Positions 6,944-14,858 of a DNA stretch of 64,000 bases are shown piece after piece. Each line of letters opens with the position of its first letter. Positions within the stretch are counted from its first letter, which is position 1. The translations under genes and the position numbers were made by a program. The notes under the pieces are model-generated. The model saw only the letters and a program-made list of their open reading frames with translations. It had not been told where the DNA came from and searched no databases. This stretch comes from Youngiibacter fragilis 232.1 (lineage in GTDB: Bacteria > Bacillota > Clostridia > Clostridiales > Clostridiaceae), in contig NZ_AXUN02000179.1 of assembly GCF_000495435.3 (NCBI RefSeq), forward strand, positions 1 to 64,000, read 5' to 3'.

Positions 6944-8545
6944 TTAGAAAACTAATAACCCTCTATCATCATAAACAGAATTACCAGTTTCTCCACCACA
7001 GCGGATTGCACGGTCAAGAGCCATGATTGTGGCAACAGCACCGTCAATCTTCTCGGTGGATTTCTCTTTATCTGCTTTGATATTTCCAGCAGGATCAGTT
7101 CTAATGAAGATATTATCCATCATCCAACGAAGTACAGGATGGCCACCGTGGGCTATCTTTTCTTCCAACGTCAGCTTCATCAATTCCTTTGTTGGAGGAG
7201 ACATATCTTTGAAGCCCTGTCCAAAAGGAACGACTGTGAAGCCTAAATTTTCTAAGTTCTGCGTCATTTGAACTGCGCCCCAGCGGTCAAAAGCAATCTC
7301 CCGGATGTTATACTTCATTCCAAGCTCCTCGATGAAAGTCTCGATAAAACCGTAGTGGACAACATTGCCTTCGGTAGTTAGAAGAACGCCTTGTTTCTCC
7401 CACACATCATAATTCACGTGATCCCGTCTAACCCTAAGATCAATACTGTCTTCTGGTATCCAGAAGTATGGCAGAACCACATATTTGTCATCTTCATCCT
7501 GTGGAGGAAATACAAGTACAAAGGCCGTAATGTCAGTGGAAGAGGAAAGGTCCAGTCCGCCATAGCAGACGCGGCCTTTAAGGGCTTCTGGATTAACCGG
7601 AAAAGCACAGGCATCCCATTTATCCATAGGCATCCAACGAATAGCCTGCTTCACCCATTGATTGAGTCGAAGCTGCCTGAAGCTGTTTTCTTCAGCGGGA
7701 TTTTGTCTTGCAGACTCGTAGGCCATTTTTACTTTATCCATGCTGACAGTTATGCCAAGGGATGGATTTGCTTTCTTCCATACCTTTGGATCAGACCAGT
7801 CATCTTCAAGAGCTGCTCCATAAATGACAGGGTAGAATGTAGGATCATTCTTTCTTCCTGCCATGATGTCTAGAGCTTTCTGATGAACCTCCCAGCAGAT
7901 GCTGTTCTGGTTATCACCTGCAGTGGTGATGAGAAAGTACAAGGGCTGCATTCTGGCATCACCACTACCTTTGGTCATAACATCGTAGAGCTTTCTATTC
8001 GGTTGAGTATGAAGCTCATCAAAGACAACGCCATGGGTGTTAAAGCCATGCTTGTTTCCTACATCTGCAGAAAGCACTTGATAAATGCTTCCCGTGGGTT
8101 GATAGATCAGTCTTTTCTGTGAGTCCAGAATCTTTACCCGTTTGGACAAGGCAGGGCACATTCGCACCATATCTGCTGCCACATTAAAAACGATGGAGGC
8201 TTGGTTACGATCCGCAGCGCAGCCATAAACCTCAGCACGTTCTTCATTGTCTCCACAGGTTAGGAGCAGGGCAACAGCCGCCGCGAGCTCACTTTTCCCC
8301 ATCTTCTTTGGTATCTCTACATAAGCTGTATTAAACTGGCGATAGCCATTTGGTTTTATGGTTCCAAATAAATCACGGATGATTTGCTCTTGCCAATCTA
8401 TAAGTTCAAAGGGCTTTCCTGCCCAAGTTCCTTTGGTATGGGAGAGGCATTCAATAAAACCTACTGCATAGTCCGCCATCTCCTTACTGTAATGGGAATC
8501 CTTCGCCATGTAAGAGGTTGGTTTATACTTCTTTAGTTTTCGGAT
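6944..8545 (-). CDS. terL: Terminase large subunit, likely ATC start
   Basis: The DNA packaging motor: an ATPase and nuclease that cuts phage concatemers and pumps DNA into the prohead. The Walker A-like segment is VEIPKKMGKSELAAA, Walker B is GVVFDELHTQ, and the C-terminal nuclease has GGLDLSSSTDITAF, IREIAFDRWGAVQM and a final DGAVATIMALDRA. The first ATG (8509) has no ribosome binding site. Twelve codons upstream lies ATC at 8545, nine bases after AGGAGG. The 12 codons between (IRKLKKYKPTSY) match prophage 2 with only synonymous changes in the first ten, and a TAA six codons upstream excludes any earlier ATG, GTG or TTG. With the ATC start it is 533 aa, the same length as the prophage 2 protein. 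Confidence 0.9.
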   Translation of the reverse strand: MRKLKKYKPTSYMAKDSHYSKEMADYAVGFIECLSHTKGTWAGKPFELIDWQEQIIRDLFGTIKPNGYRQFNTAYVEIPKKMGKSELAAAVALLLTCGDNEERAEVYGCAADRNQASIVFNVAADMVRMCPALSKRVKILDSQKRLIYQPTGSIYQVLSADVGNKHGFNTHGVVFDELHTQPNRKLYDVMTKGSGDARMQPLYFLITTAGDNQNSICWEVHQKALDIMAGRKNDPTFYPVIYGAALEDDWSDPKVWKKANPSLGITVSMDKVKMAYESARQNPAEENSFRQLRLNQWVKQAIRWMPMDKWDACAFPVNPEALKGRVCYGGLDLSSSTDITAFVLVFPPQDEDDKYVVLPYFWIPEDSIDLRVRRDHVNYDVWEKQGVLLTTEGNVVHYGFIETFIEELGMKYNIREIAFDRWGAVQMTQNLENLGFTVVPFGQGFKDMSPPTKELMKLTLEEKIAHGGHPVLRWMMDNIFIRTDPAGNIKADKEKSTEKIDGAVATIMALDRAIRCGGETGNSVYDDRGLLVF

Positions 8546-8571
8546 ATGCGGACACCTCCTTTAAAAAAGAC

Positions 8572-8594
8572 ATAAAAAATAGACCATAAGGTCT
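8572..8594 (-). terminator. Short hairpin terminator upstream of terL
   Basis: On the minus strand AGACC-TTAT-GGTCT is followed by ATTTTTT. The stem is only five pairs, so it is weak alone, but prophage 2 has a stronger hairpin at the same place, which supports a boundary ahead of the packaging operon. Confidence 0.45.
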
Positions 8595-8654
8595 TCTGTA
8601 ACGAGGAAAAGAGCTATAATACAGCCCTGTTCCATTGTGCTTTTAATCTTGTTG

Positions 8655-8879
8655 TTAATTGTATTCCTTCATCAATATTTCAAGTGCAGCCTGCGCATTG
8701 CCGTCGATGGGTTCAATGTCCCAGCCTCTATCAAAGTTTGCTATGATCTGGCCTTCTCGCTTTAGCATCAGCTTTGATATTCTACCCTCATCAATGCCGT
8801 AAGGGGAGCCTAAGTCAAAGCTTTTGATCCAGTACTGAATGGTTCTGTTTTCGACTTCGATTTTGCCTTCTCTCCACAT
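8655..8879 (-). CDS. Small protein, DUF7678-like
   Basis: A 74-aa protein, MWREGKIEVENRTIQYWIKSFD start, with a beta-rich core (GRISKLMLKREGQII) and the motif ANFDRGWDIEPID. I recognise it as the small DUF7678-type family common in clostridial phages near methyltransferase cargo. Its function is unknown. It is the last gene of the cargo block before the terminator and terL, and it is not present at the equivalent place in prophage 2. Confidence 0.65.
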   Translation of the reverse strand: MWREGKIEVENRTIQYWIKSFDLGSPYGIDEGRISKLMLKREGQIIANFDRGWDIEPIDGNAQAALEILMKEYN

Positions 8880-8893
8880 GGTCTAAGCCCTCC

Positions 8894-9250
8894 TTAAATC
8901 CTAATCACAATCGCCGGTAGAATTTGCTTTTCACCGGTCTGCCAGTCGGTGTGGCTCGTCTTAACCTTGGTAAGTCCCTCCATCCTGCAACCGTGCTTTT
9001 CAAATTCGGCAAGGGTTGCGATCAGCCCTGAGAAGGTGCTTGAAATGGTGATGTGGTCGATTCCATAGGCTCTGCAGGCGTTAACAATGGGTTCGATGTC
9101 GTAATCCCAAATGACCTCAGAAAAGTCGATGGTGTCGTTTCCTGCTTCCTTGCTTCTTTCGTAAGCCCAGTACATGGTGCTGTTGATTCCAGACTCCTTA
9201 AAGTTTGCGCCGGTTGCTTTGGCTTCTTCAAATGCCTTGATTTTTTTCAT
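8894..9250 (-). CDS. Hypothetical phage cargo protein (DUF7698-like)
   Basis: A 118-aa protein. ATG 9250 (MKKIKAFEEAKATG) is preferred because ggagg lies eight bases upstream. Features are EAGNDTIDFSEVIWDYDIEPIV, AYGIDHITISSTFSGLIATL and a closing TSHTDWQTGEKQILPAIVIRI. This pattern matches a small clostridial phage/ICE family of unknown role usually next to DUF7678 and DUF4314 proteins. It is preceded by copy 1 of the 34-bp promoter-like element (9289-9322), so it probably starts a short transcript with the 8655 gene. It has no counterpart in prophage 2. Confidence 0.6.
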   Translation of the reverse strand: MKKIKAFEEAKATGANFKESGINSTMYWAYERSKEAGNDTIDFSEVIWDYDIEPIVNACRAYGIDHITISSTFSGLIATLAEFEKHGCRMEGLTKVKTSHTDWQTGEKQILPAIVIRI

Positions 9251-9288
9251 GTTCTCATCCTCCATTTAGTGTGGTTTTGTTTTGGTAT

Positions 9289-9322
9289 TACATATATCAC
9301 TCTAAACGAGAATAATAGCAAG
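9289..9322 (-). promoter_or_regulatory. Promoter-like 34-bp element, copy 1
   Basis: The plus strand reads TACATATATCACTCTAA, seven variable bases, then TAATAGCAAG. On the minus strand this gives TTGCTA as a -35 box and GATATA/ATATAT as a -10 box with 17-18 bp spacing. It lies about 40 bp upstream of the gene starting at 9250. Copies 2 and 3 are at 10607-10640 and 61640-61673. Confidence 0.7.
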
Positions 9323-9354
9323 TCATTTCTGTAGTAATAGAGCAGGTTTTCAGT

Positions 9355-9666
9355 TTAATCTTCAATCGCTGTGTAACGCGAGAATTCATAACCTTCCGTA
9401 TTAGACAATATCTTTTCACCGGTGTCTTTGTTAATGACCCTAATGCATCGAAGCTCACCTTTTTCATTGGTCCCGCCATCTGACTTCTTGATCCAGGGCT
9501 GATCTTCTAGAAAATTACTGGTGAACTTTTTAAACTCTGAATCACTGAGTTCAACTTCTCGAATCACAGTGTAATCAGAACCAATGACGCCATCTTCCTT
9601 TGCTTCTTCAGTTGCCTCTCGTAGTTCCTTGATGTTATAGAACTTTCGACCAAATAATGCCTTCAT
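9355..9666 (-). CDS. Hypothetical phage cargo protein
   Basis: A 103-aa protein with a good ribosome binding site (ggagg). It begins MKALFGRKFYNIKELREA. The second half, ELRCIRVINKDTGEKILSNTEGYEFSRYTAIED, aligns loosely with the middle of the 161-aa prophage 2 protein at 60195-60680 (CILVKAKGTEDGILVESEGYDYARYSAY). They appear to be a diverged pair, the prophage 2 form carrying an extra C-terminal domain. The function is unknown; it lies just downstream of the DUF4314 protein gene in both prophages. Confidence 0.6.
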   Translation of the reverse strand: MKALFGRKFYNIKELREATEEAKEDGVIGSDYTVIREVELSDSEFKKFTSNFLEDQPWIKKSDGGTNEKGELRCIRVINKDTGEKILSNTEGYEFSRYTAIED

Positions 9667-9668
9667 TG

Positions 9669-9911
9669 CTATGTCTCCTCCCTGGACTTTTCATCGATTA
9701 CCTTACAGGAATCAATGCCGTAAACCACATTCAAGCTGCTGCCGTTGTCCCACTGAACCATGATGGAGCCTGTGTCATCAACGCCCCACACGGTGCCTGT
9801 TGTGCCCGCAGGTGGTGCTTGCACATCATCCATGCTAAGGAGCTGGACTCTGGCACCAGCAGGGTACTGCTTGCGTAGGTGGGCCAGTCTTTCTTTACTG
9901 ATCGGTTTCAT
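9669..9911 (-). CDS. DUF4314 family protein
   Basis: An 80-aa protein. The ATG at 9911 (MKPISKERLAHLRKQ) follows aaaggaggtg; the longer open frame upstream overlaps another gene and is not coding. The fold is a small beta barrel: YPAGARVQLLSMDD, GTTGTVWGVDDTGSIMVQWD, GSSLNVVYGIDSCKVI, the signature of DUF4314. This is a small SH3-like family, common in clostridial phages and conjugative elements, with unknown function. Its start overlaps the upstream 227-aa gene by 17 bases, so the two are coupled. Prophage 2 has the same pair. Confidence 0.8.
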   Translation of the reverse strand: MKPISKERLAHLRKQYPAGARVQLLSMDDVQAPPAGTTGTVWGVDDTGSIMVQWDNGSSLNVVYGIDSCKVIDEKSREET

Positions 9912-10578
9912 TAGGAGCACCTCCTTTGAAAGCACTGCTGCCTGAAAGGTTTTGAAGGAGAATCTTTCTGTGGGTTTTGAACTCTTCTCCAATAAATCCA
10001 AGGCGGAGGAGGAAGCAGCGGAATGCGTACTTTTCATTATCGACTTCTTTTTCTTTCACAGTGATTCTCTTTTGTGTTTTCGCCATCTCACAAAGCTTTG
10101 TGATGAATTGGGAGTAGGCTTTTATCGCATCTGGATTTGGCAGCTTTGAAAACCAAGGGAAGCTAACGCGTTCTTCATCGGTTTTAATGGGGAGGGCATC
10201 CACATTCAGCGCTTTCTTGATGAGGTTTCCTTTTGCTTCTAACAACTTTGTTAGCTTTTCCAAATCTTCATTGGAAAGGGAGTCTTTTGGTATCTGGATG
10301 ATGAGTCCCGTTTCCTCAAGTTCATCTTCAGCAGGAGCTGGTTCATCCACCTCAGCTTCAAACCCTGCATCTTGTAGCTTTTTCATCAGCGTCTTGATAT
10401 TGTCCTGATCCAATTCGTTGTCAAAGGTTAGCTCTCCGTCTTTTCCGATTTGGTAGGGTCCGACCTGGTAAGCACAAGATGGAACTCCCAGGTATTTTAA
10501 GGGAACCTCTGTGATTTCGCTGATGAGCTTCACCAGCTTCTTCCGTTCGTTACCGGTTACGTTGTAACTGATTTTCAT
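9895..10578 (-). CDS. Virulence-related-type phage protein of unknown function
   Basis: A 227-aa protein. It begins MKISYNVTGNERKKLVKLIS and continues with a KYLGVPSCAYQVGPYQIGKDGELTF segment, an acidic linker (about residues 80-95), a helical middle (DLEKLTKLLEAKGNLIKKAL) and a conserved end (ENEKYAFRCFLLRLGFIGEE). Database entries for this family often carry the label virulence-related protein without evidence. It follows copy 2 of the promoter-like element and is coupled to DUF4314. The prophage 2 homologue is at 60923-61612. Confidence 0.7.
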   Translation of the reverse strand: MKISYNVTGNERKKLVKLISEITEVPLKYLGVPSCAYQVGPYQIGKDGELTFDNELDQDNIKTLMKKLQDAGFEAEVDEPAPAEDELEETGLIIQIPKDSLSNEDLEKLTKLLEAKGNLIKKALNVDALPIKTDEERVSFPWFSKLPNPDAIKAYSQFITKLCEMAKTQKRITVKEKEVDNEKYAFRCFLLRLGFIGEEFKTHRKILLQNLSGSSAFKGGAPNETDQ

Positions 10579-10606
10579 GGTATTGACCTCCTTGTTTTTG
10601 GCTTAC

Positions 10607-10640
10607 TACATATATCACTCTAAGTGATGTTAATAGCAAG
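10607..10640 (-). promoter_or_regulatory. Promoter-like 34-bp element, copy 2
   Basis: Same constant flanks as copy 1 (17 and 10 bases) around seven variable bases. Here the centre also forms a palindrome, ATCACT-CTA-AGTGAT. It lies about 30 bp upstream of the gene at 10578, just after the methyltransferase stop. Confidence 0.72.
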
Positions 10641-10660
10641 TCTATCTTTCGATAGTTATG

Positions 10661-11893
10661 TTATTTATTTTCAGGGAGGTCACTGTAGCGGTATTCTTTG
10701 CCATCACGCAGGAGATAGACATCATCTGAAGTCTGTGCTCCAGAAATGAACCTTTCGACTATGACGTCACAAAACTTTTCATCAAGCTCAATGGTGTGAC
10801 AAATCCGCTGGGTCTGATCACAAGCAATGAGGGTGCTACCAGAACCGCCAAAGGGATCCAGGACAATGCAGTTGCTGAGACTTGAATTAAGAATAGGATG
10901 GGCCACAAGAGCCACAGGCTTCATAGTTGGATGAGAGCCATTCTTCTTAGGTTTTTCAAATTCCCAGATGGTCGTTTGCTTTCGATCTGCGTACCAGTTA
11001 TGCTTGCCTTTTTTCTTCCAGCCAAAGAGCACAGGTTCATGCTGCCACTGGTAAGGAGACCTACCAAGGACCAACGATTGCTTTTTCCAGATGCAGGTGC
11101 CGGAGAGATAGAAGCCAGCTTCAGAGAATGCCTTTCTAAAGTTCAACCCTTCCGTATCTGCATGGAAAACATAGATAGATGAGTCCTGCGTCATCACGGT
11201 TTCCGTATTGGTAAAAGCCGCCAATAGGAATTCATAGAAGGCAGAATCACCCATGTTGTCGTTTTTGATTTTACCGGCGGAGCCTTCATAGTTTACATTG
11301 TAAGGGGGATCTGTCACCACCAGGTTTGCCAGCTTTCCATCCATAAGAAGCGTGAAGGTTTCAGCCTTGGTAGAATCACCGCAAACCAGTCTATGGGGAC
11401 CAAGCTTCCAGACGTCACCCAGTTTTGTCATGGCGGGTTTTTCCAGCTCTGCATCCACATCGAACTCATCATCGTGGATGCCTTCTTTCAAGGAATCCTT
11501 AAATAAGTCATCCAATTCAGAGGGATCAAAACCTGTAAGGGAAACATCAAAGTCTGCACCTTGCAGGTCAGCGATAAGAAGGGCTAGCTTATCCTTATCC
11601 CAGTCGCCGCTGATTTTATTAAGGGCAATGTTTAGCGCCTTTTCTTTATCTTCATCCATTTCAATGACCACACACTCAACTTCGGTCATTCCTAAATCAA
11701 GGAGCACTTTTAATCTCTGGTGGCCGCCTACAACTCTGCCAGTGGTCTTGTTCCAGATGACCGGTTCAACATAACCAAACTGCTCAATGGAGCGTTTTAG
11801 TTTATCGTATTCTGCATCCCCGGGTTTTAAATCTTTACGGGGGTTATAGTCAGCGGGAAGTAAGAGCTTAGTTTTCAGTTTTTCAATCTTCAT
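10661..11893 (-). CDS. ParB-like domain fused to DNA methyltransferase
   Basis: A 410-aa protein. Residues 1 to about 110 form a ParB/Srx-type nuclease-fold domain (NPRKDLKPGDAEYDKLKRSI, VVGGHQRLKVLLDLG). The rest is a beta-class amino-methyltransferase with DPPYNVNYEGSAG (motif IV) before VLDPFGGSGSTLIACDQ (motif I), so it methylates adenine N6 or cytosine N4. It is probably used to protect phage DNA from restriction. It overlaps the metK gene by 11 bases, pairing the SAM-consuming enzyme with a SAM producer. The catalytic part is nearly the same as in prophage 2 (61674-62939), but the ParB-like part is different. Confidence 0.88.
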   Translation of the reverse strand: MKIEKLKTKLLLPADYNPRKDLKPGDAEYDKLKRSIEQFGYVEPVIWNKTTGRVVGGHQRLKVLLDLGMTEVECVVIEMDEDKEKALNIALNKISGDWDKDKLALLIADLQGADFDVSLTGFDPSELDDLFKDSLKEGIHDDEFDVDAELEKPAMTKLGDVWKLGPHRLVCGDSTKAETFTLLMDGKLANLVVTDPPYNVNYEGSAGKIKNDNMGDSAFYEFLLAAFTNTETVMTQDSSIYVFHADTEGLNFRKAFSEAGFYLSGTCIWKKQSLVLGRSPYQWQHEPVLFGWKKKGKHNWYADRKQTTIWEFEKPKKNGSHPTMKPVALVAHPILNSSLSNCIVLDPFGGSGSTLIACDQTQRICHTIELDEKFCDVIVERFISGAQTSDDVYLLRDGKEYRYSDLPENK

Positions 11894-13049
11894 ATCTTTC
11901 CGCCACCCTTCTTAAGTTTAGATTGAAATCCACGTTCTCCCACGGGAAGAGTGATGAGTTAAAATGACCGTAGGTTGCTGTATCAGAGTAGATCGCATTT
12001 CTTAGGCGTAGCTTTTCAATGATGGCCGCAGGACGAAGATTAAAGATCTCTTTTACCAGTTCACCTAGATCTTCATCACTGATTTTCCCCGTACCAAAGG
12101 ATGTCACATTAACTGCCACAGGGTTTGCTTTTCCGATGGCATAAGAAATAGCGACCTCGCATTTTTCAGCAAGCCCGCTCCAAACAATATTCTTAGCAAT
12201 GTACCTGGCCATGTATGCACCACTTCTATCAACCTTTGTTGGGTCCTTTCCACAAAGAGCACCACCACCATGGGAAGCCAGACCGCCATAGGTATCTACC
12301 ATGATTTTTCTGCCAGTCAGCCCGGTATCAGCAGCAGGACCACCTTCAACAAACCTACCAGAAGGATTGATGAGGATCTCGGTTTCATCATCTAAGGGGA
12401 AATCCTCGAAGCACTGCCAAAGCACATTATTTAAGATATCTGATTCTAATTGCTTTTGAGTTTTGTCCTTATGGTGCTGAACAGAAACTACCACAGTCTT
12501 AACGCGGATAGGTTTATCCCCATCATACTCAACGGTAACTTGTGCTTTGCCATCGGGCAGGATACCCTTGATTATTTTTCCTTTGCGACATTCATCAATA
12601 CGCTTTACGATTCTATGAGAGAGAAGTAAAGGCAGAGGCAGCAGCTCACGAGTTTCATTGGTAGCATAGCCATAAACAGTGCCTTGATCACCAGCACCGA
12701 TGGAACCATAAGGATCACTAATTCCATTTCTTGCTTCAAGTGCTGTATCTACACCAGCAGCAATATCTACACTTTGATGATGTACAAACACGAATACTGT
12801 AAATTTCCATGGACTGTATCCAACCTCACGAAGTACATTTTTTACGATAAGGCGGATGTTAATTTTTTCGCTGCAGGTGATCTCGCCCGCCACGATGATT
12901 TTACCTTTGGTAGCCATGACCTCACAGGCCACACGTGAAGCTTTGTCTCTGCGAAGGCAAGCATCCAGAATGCTGTCAGCGATTAAATCAGAAAGCTTAT
13001 CAGGATGTCCCTTGCAAACACTTTCTGCGGTTCTGTAGTTTTTACTCAT
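11883..13049 (-). CDS. metK: Phage-encoded S-adenosylmethionine synthetase
   Basis: A 388-aa methionine adenosyltransferase, making SAM from methionine and ATP. ATG 13049 (MSKNYRTAESVCKGHPDKL) is favoured over 13064 because of the ggag site. Conserved parts: GHPDKLSDLIADSILD, GEITCSEKIN, GAGDQGTVYGYATNET, the P-loop-like GRFVEGGPAADTGLTGRKI and the signature GGGALCGKDPTKVDRSGAYMARYIAKNIV. All the usual active-site His, Asp and Lys positions are present, so it looks functional. It lies between small and large terminase and is coupled to the methyltransferase gene. Prophage 2 has the same gene pair. Confidence 0.93.
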   Translation of the reverse strand: MSKNYRTAESVCKGHPDKLSDLIADSILDACLRRDKASRVACEVMATKGKIIVAGEITCSEKINIRLIVKNVLREVGYSPWKFTVFVFVHHQSVDIAAGVDTALEARNGISDPYGSIGAGDQGTVYGYATNETRELLPLPLLLSHRIVKRIDECRKGKIIKGILPDGKAQVTVEYDGDKPIRVKTVVVSVQHHKDKTQKQLESDILNNVLWQCFEDFPLDDETEILINPSGRFVEGGPAADTGLTGRKIMVDTYGGLASHGGGALCGKDPTKVDRSGAYMARYIAKNIVWSGLAEKCEVAISYAIGKANPVAVNVTSFGTGKISDEDLGELVKEIFNLRPAAIIEKLRLRNAIYSDTATYGHFNSSLFPWENVDFNLNLRRVAERYED

Positions 13050-13070
13050 ATCATTATCTCCCATCTTTTT

Positions 13071-13622
13071 TTATTTGCCCCTACGAGCAGAAAGAAGTCT
13101 TTCCATCACATCATCCTGAGGATTTGTTCCTTTGTAATCGCCAGTACAGTTTTCTTTTACAATCTGGAATATCTCAAACCACAGACGATTGGTCTGGTTC
13201 ATGTAGTTCTGGCCCATGGATACATAAGGACTTTGAATGGCATTTCCTGTGGTGGGGTGCTTAGCAAGAAAGCCATACTCCGTAATGGCCTCTTCACACT
13301 GAATCCACCGGGCAACACTCATAGCGTACCGTTCAAGGAGCTGCGGAGAAACCAGAGCAGCGCATCCACGCTTATCCAGCCACTGCCATGTGGCTTTGTA
13401 GATTTCGCCTGCCACCAGAGCCTTTCCATCTTTTTGAATGGCTTCAAGCATCTTATTAGGTTCAGGCATTTCTTGTCCCTCAAGGTCTGCAGTGTCGGAA
13501 AGCTCCATCACGGTCAGTTTCCTGCCACCGAGATTGCCTTCAGCTATTTTGTCAGCCAGAGGTTTCTTTTTTGCCCCTGCACCAACACGAGCGCCACCTC
13601 TGTTCGTACCGTCTTTTGCCAA
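13071..13622 (-). CDS. terS: Terminase small subunit, P27 family
   Basis: A 183-aa protein that recognises the packaging site and loads DNA onto the large terminase. TTG start at 13622 after ggaggtg. Basic N-terminus with GGARVGAGAKKKPLADKI, then a helical domain (DGKALVAGEIYKATWQWLDKRG, LLERYAMSVARWIQCEEAI) and a C-terminal NRLWFEIFQIVKENC. The terL gene is normally next to it, but here it lies 4.5 kb away with MetK, a methyltransferase and small proteins between. Confidence 0.87.
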   Translation of the reverse strand: MAKDGTNRGGARVGAGAKKKPLADKIAEGNLGGRKLTVMELSDTADLEGQEMPEPNKMLEAIQKDGKALVAGEIYKATWQWLDKRGCAALVSPQLLERYAMSVARWIQCEEAITEYGFLAKHPTTGNAIQSPYVSMGQNYMNQTNRLWFEIFQIVKENCTGDYKGTNPQDDVMERLLSARRGK

Positions 13623-13726
13623 TGATCACACCTCCTTTGCAAAGTGGGGGCTATACCCTCGTTTGAATCTGCGTTTTTTAACACGACACCCCAGCCCGCT
13701 GTCCGGATTGAAAAGTTGTAGAGATT

Positions 13727-14086
13727 TTACCTCCCCCACCGGTCGCCACTCTCAGCAGTGATCTTTGAGTGACATGACTTACAAAGGGCCATCAGGTTAC
13801 TGGTTTCATTGCCACCGCCTTTGCAGAGAGGGAGGATGTGGTGGACTTCTTCAGCAGCTTTAATCCTTCCATTCCTTTCACACTCCTCGCAAAGAGGATG
13901 GGCTTTGATGTAGCGGTCCCTGATACGTTTCCAGGACCTGCCGTACCGTTTATTGGAAGCAGGGTCACGTTGGTATTGGTTGTATCGTTTAGCGACCATC
14001 TTCTTATGCTCGGTGCAGTATTGCTCGCTGTCTGCAAGCCGACCGCAGCCTGGGTAAGCACAAGGACGCTTAGGTTTGTATGGCAT
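13727..14086 (-). CDS. HNH endonuclease near terminase
   Basis: A 119-aa nuclease. ATG 14086 (MPYKPKRPCAYPGCGRLAD) is chosen for aaaggaggtg; the frame is open further up but without a site. N-terminal zinc knuckle CAYPGCG and C-TEH, then RIRDRYIKAHPLCEEC, HNH core EVHHILPLCKGGGNETSNLMALCKSCHSKIT. HNH proteins directly upstream of terS take part in cos or headful cleavage with terminase in HK97-like phages. The position fits that role. Confidence 0.88.
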   Translation of the reverse strand: MPYKPKRPCAYPGCGRLADSEQYCTEHKKMVAKRYNQYQRDPASNKRYGRSWKRIRDRYIKAHPLCEECERNGRIKAAEEVHHILPLCKGGGNETSNLMALCKSCHSKITAESGDRWGR

Positions 14087-14110
14087 CGGTTCACCTCCTT
14101 TTGGGCATAA

Positions 14111-14145
14111 GAAAAGCCCTCGTGGGGTGTTCCCCATGAAGGCTT
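14111..14145 (-). terminator. Rho-independent terminator before the HNH gene
   Basis: On the minus strand AAGCCTTCATGGGG, loop AACA, CCCCACGAGGGCTT, then TTTC. Fourteen pairs with two G-U pairs. It separates the early operon from the HNH-terminase genes. Confidence 0.7.
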
Positions 14146-14219
14146 GTTTACATTATTATCTCTCAATTATAGAGTACTAAAAAATTCAACTGCACTCAAG
14201 TGGACTCATGTGGACTTTA

Positions 14220-14858
14220 CTATCCACTTTGACATTTTCTTCTTTTAAGTACTGCATTGATACCAGGGATTAGCTTGGTGACATTCTTATTGATGTTATC
14301 TGTAGAAATTCTGATTATCTCCCAGCCTTCACCGAGTTTATTGGTAATGACCTCATCTCGGATACTCTCATATTTTTGTCTGTCTTTCCCGTGATAAATC
14401 TTGCCATCAATCTCAAGAGCAACTTTCATCTCAGGCAATATGAAGTCAACAGAGTAGTCGAAGATCTTCACCTGATGGAACGCTTTAACGCCACGTCGGA
14501 TAAGTTCAAGTGCTACCATTATTTCTTCAGTACTCTGATACCATCCAGTCTGGTTCAGACTCTTTTCCACAAGACGAATGGCATCGTTGTAGTGTGCAAT
14601 ATCGGTGACCTTAGAGATTCTCTTTAAAGCATTCTGCAGCTTCATCTGTTTCTTATCAGTGCTGATTGCATTCCCTTCTTCACGCGACTGTCGCACCAGC
14701 TCAGACCTGCAGTCTTTGCAGGTATACTTTGTACCACGAGTGTATGTCCAACTATAAACAGGAGTAGAACAGATGTGGCAAGGTGGATAATAACAATTGG
14801 AATCTCTACTATCCTTACCAATGGTTATTCCGTCTTCTACTGCTTCATGCCATCCCAT
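14220..14858 (-). CDS. DUF559/Vsr-like endonuclease with zinc ribbon
   Basis: A 212-aa protein. The ATG at 14858 overlaps the end of the DUF1492 gene. N-terminal zinc ribbon (CHICSTPVYSW, then YTCKDCRSELV), a helical middle, and a C-terminal PD-(D/E)XK-type domain: FDYSVDFILPEMKVALEIDGKIYH, KYESIRDEVITNKLGEGWEIIRI. The D-F-x-L-P and E-I-D-G-x-x-H motifs match DUF559 and very-short-patch repair nucleases. Its role is unknown; it may act in DNA processing or in destroying competing DNA. Confidence 0.75.
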   Translation of the reverse strand: MGWHEAVEDGITIGKDSRDSNCYYPPCHICSTPVYSWTYTRGTKYTCKDCRSELVRQSREEGNAISTDKKQMKLQNALKRISKVTDIAHYNDAIRLVEKSLNQTGWYQSTEEIMVALELIRRGVKAFHQVKIFDYSVDFILPEMKVALEIDGKIYHGKDRQKYESIRDEVITNKLGEGWEIIRISTDNINKNVTKLIPGINAVLKRRKCQSG

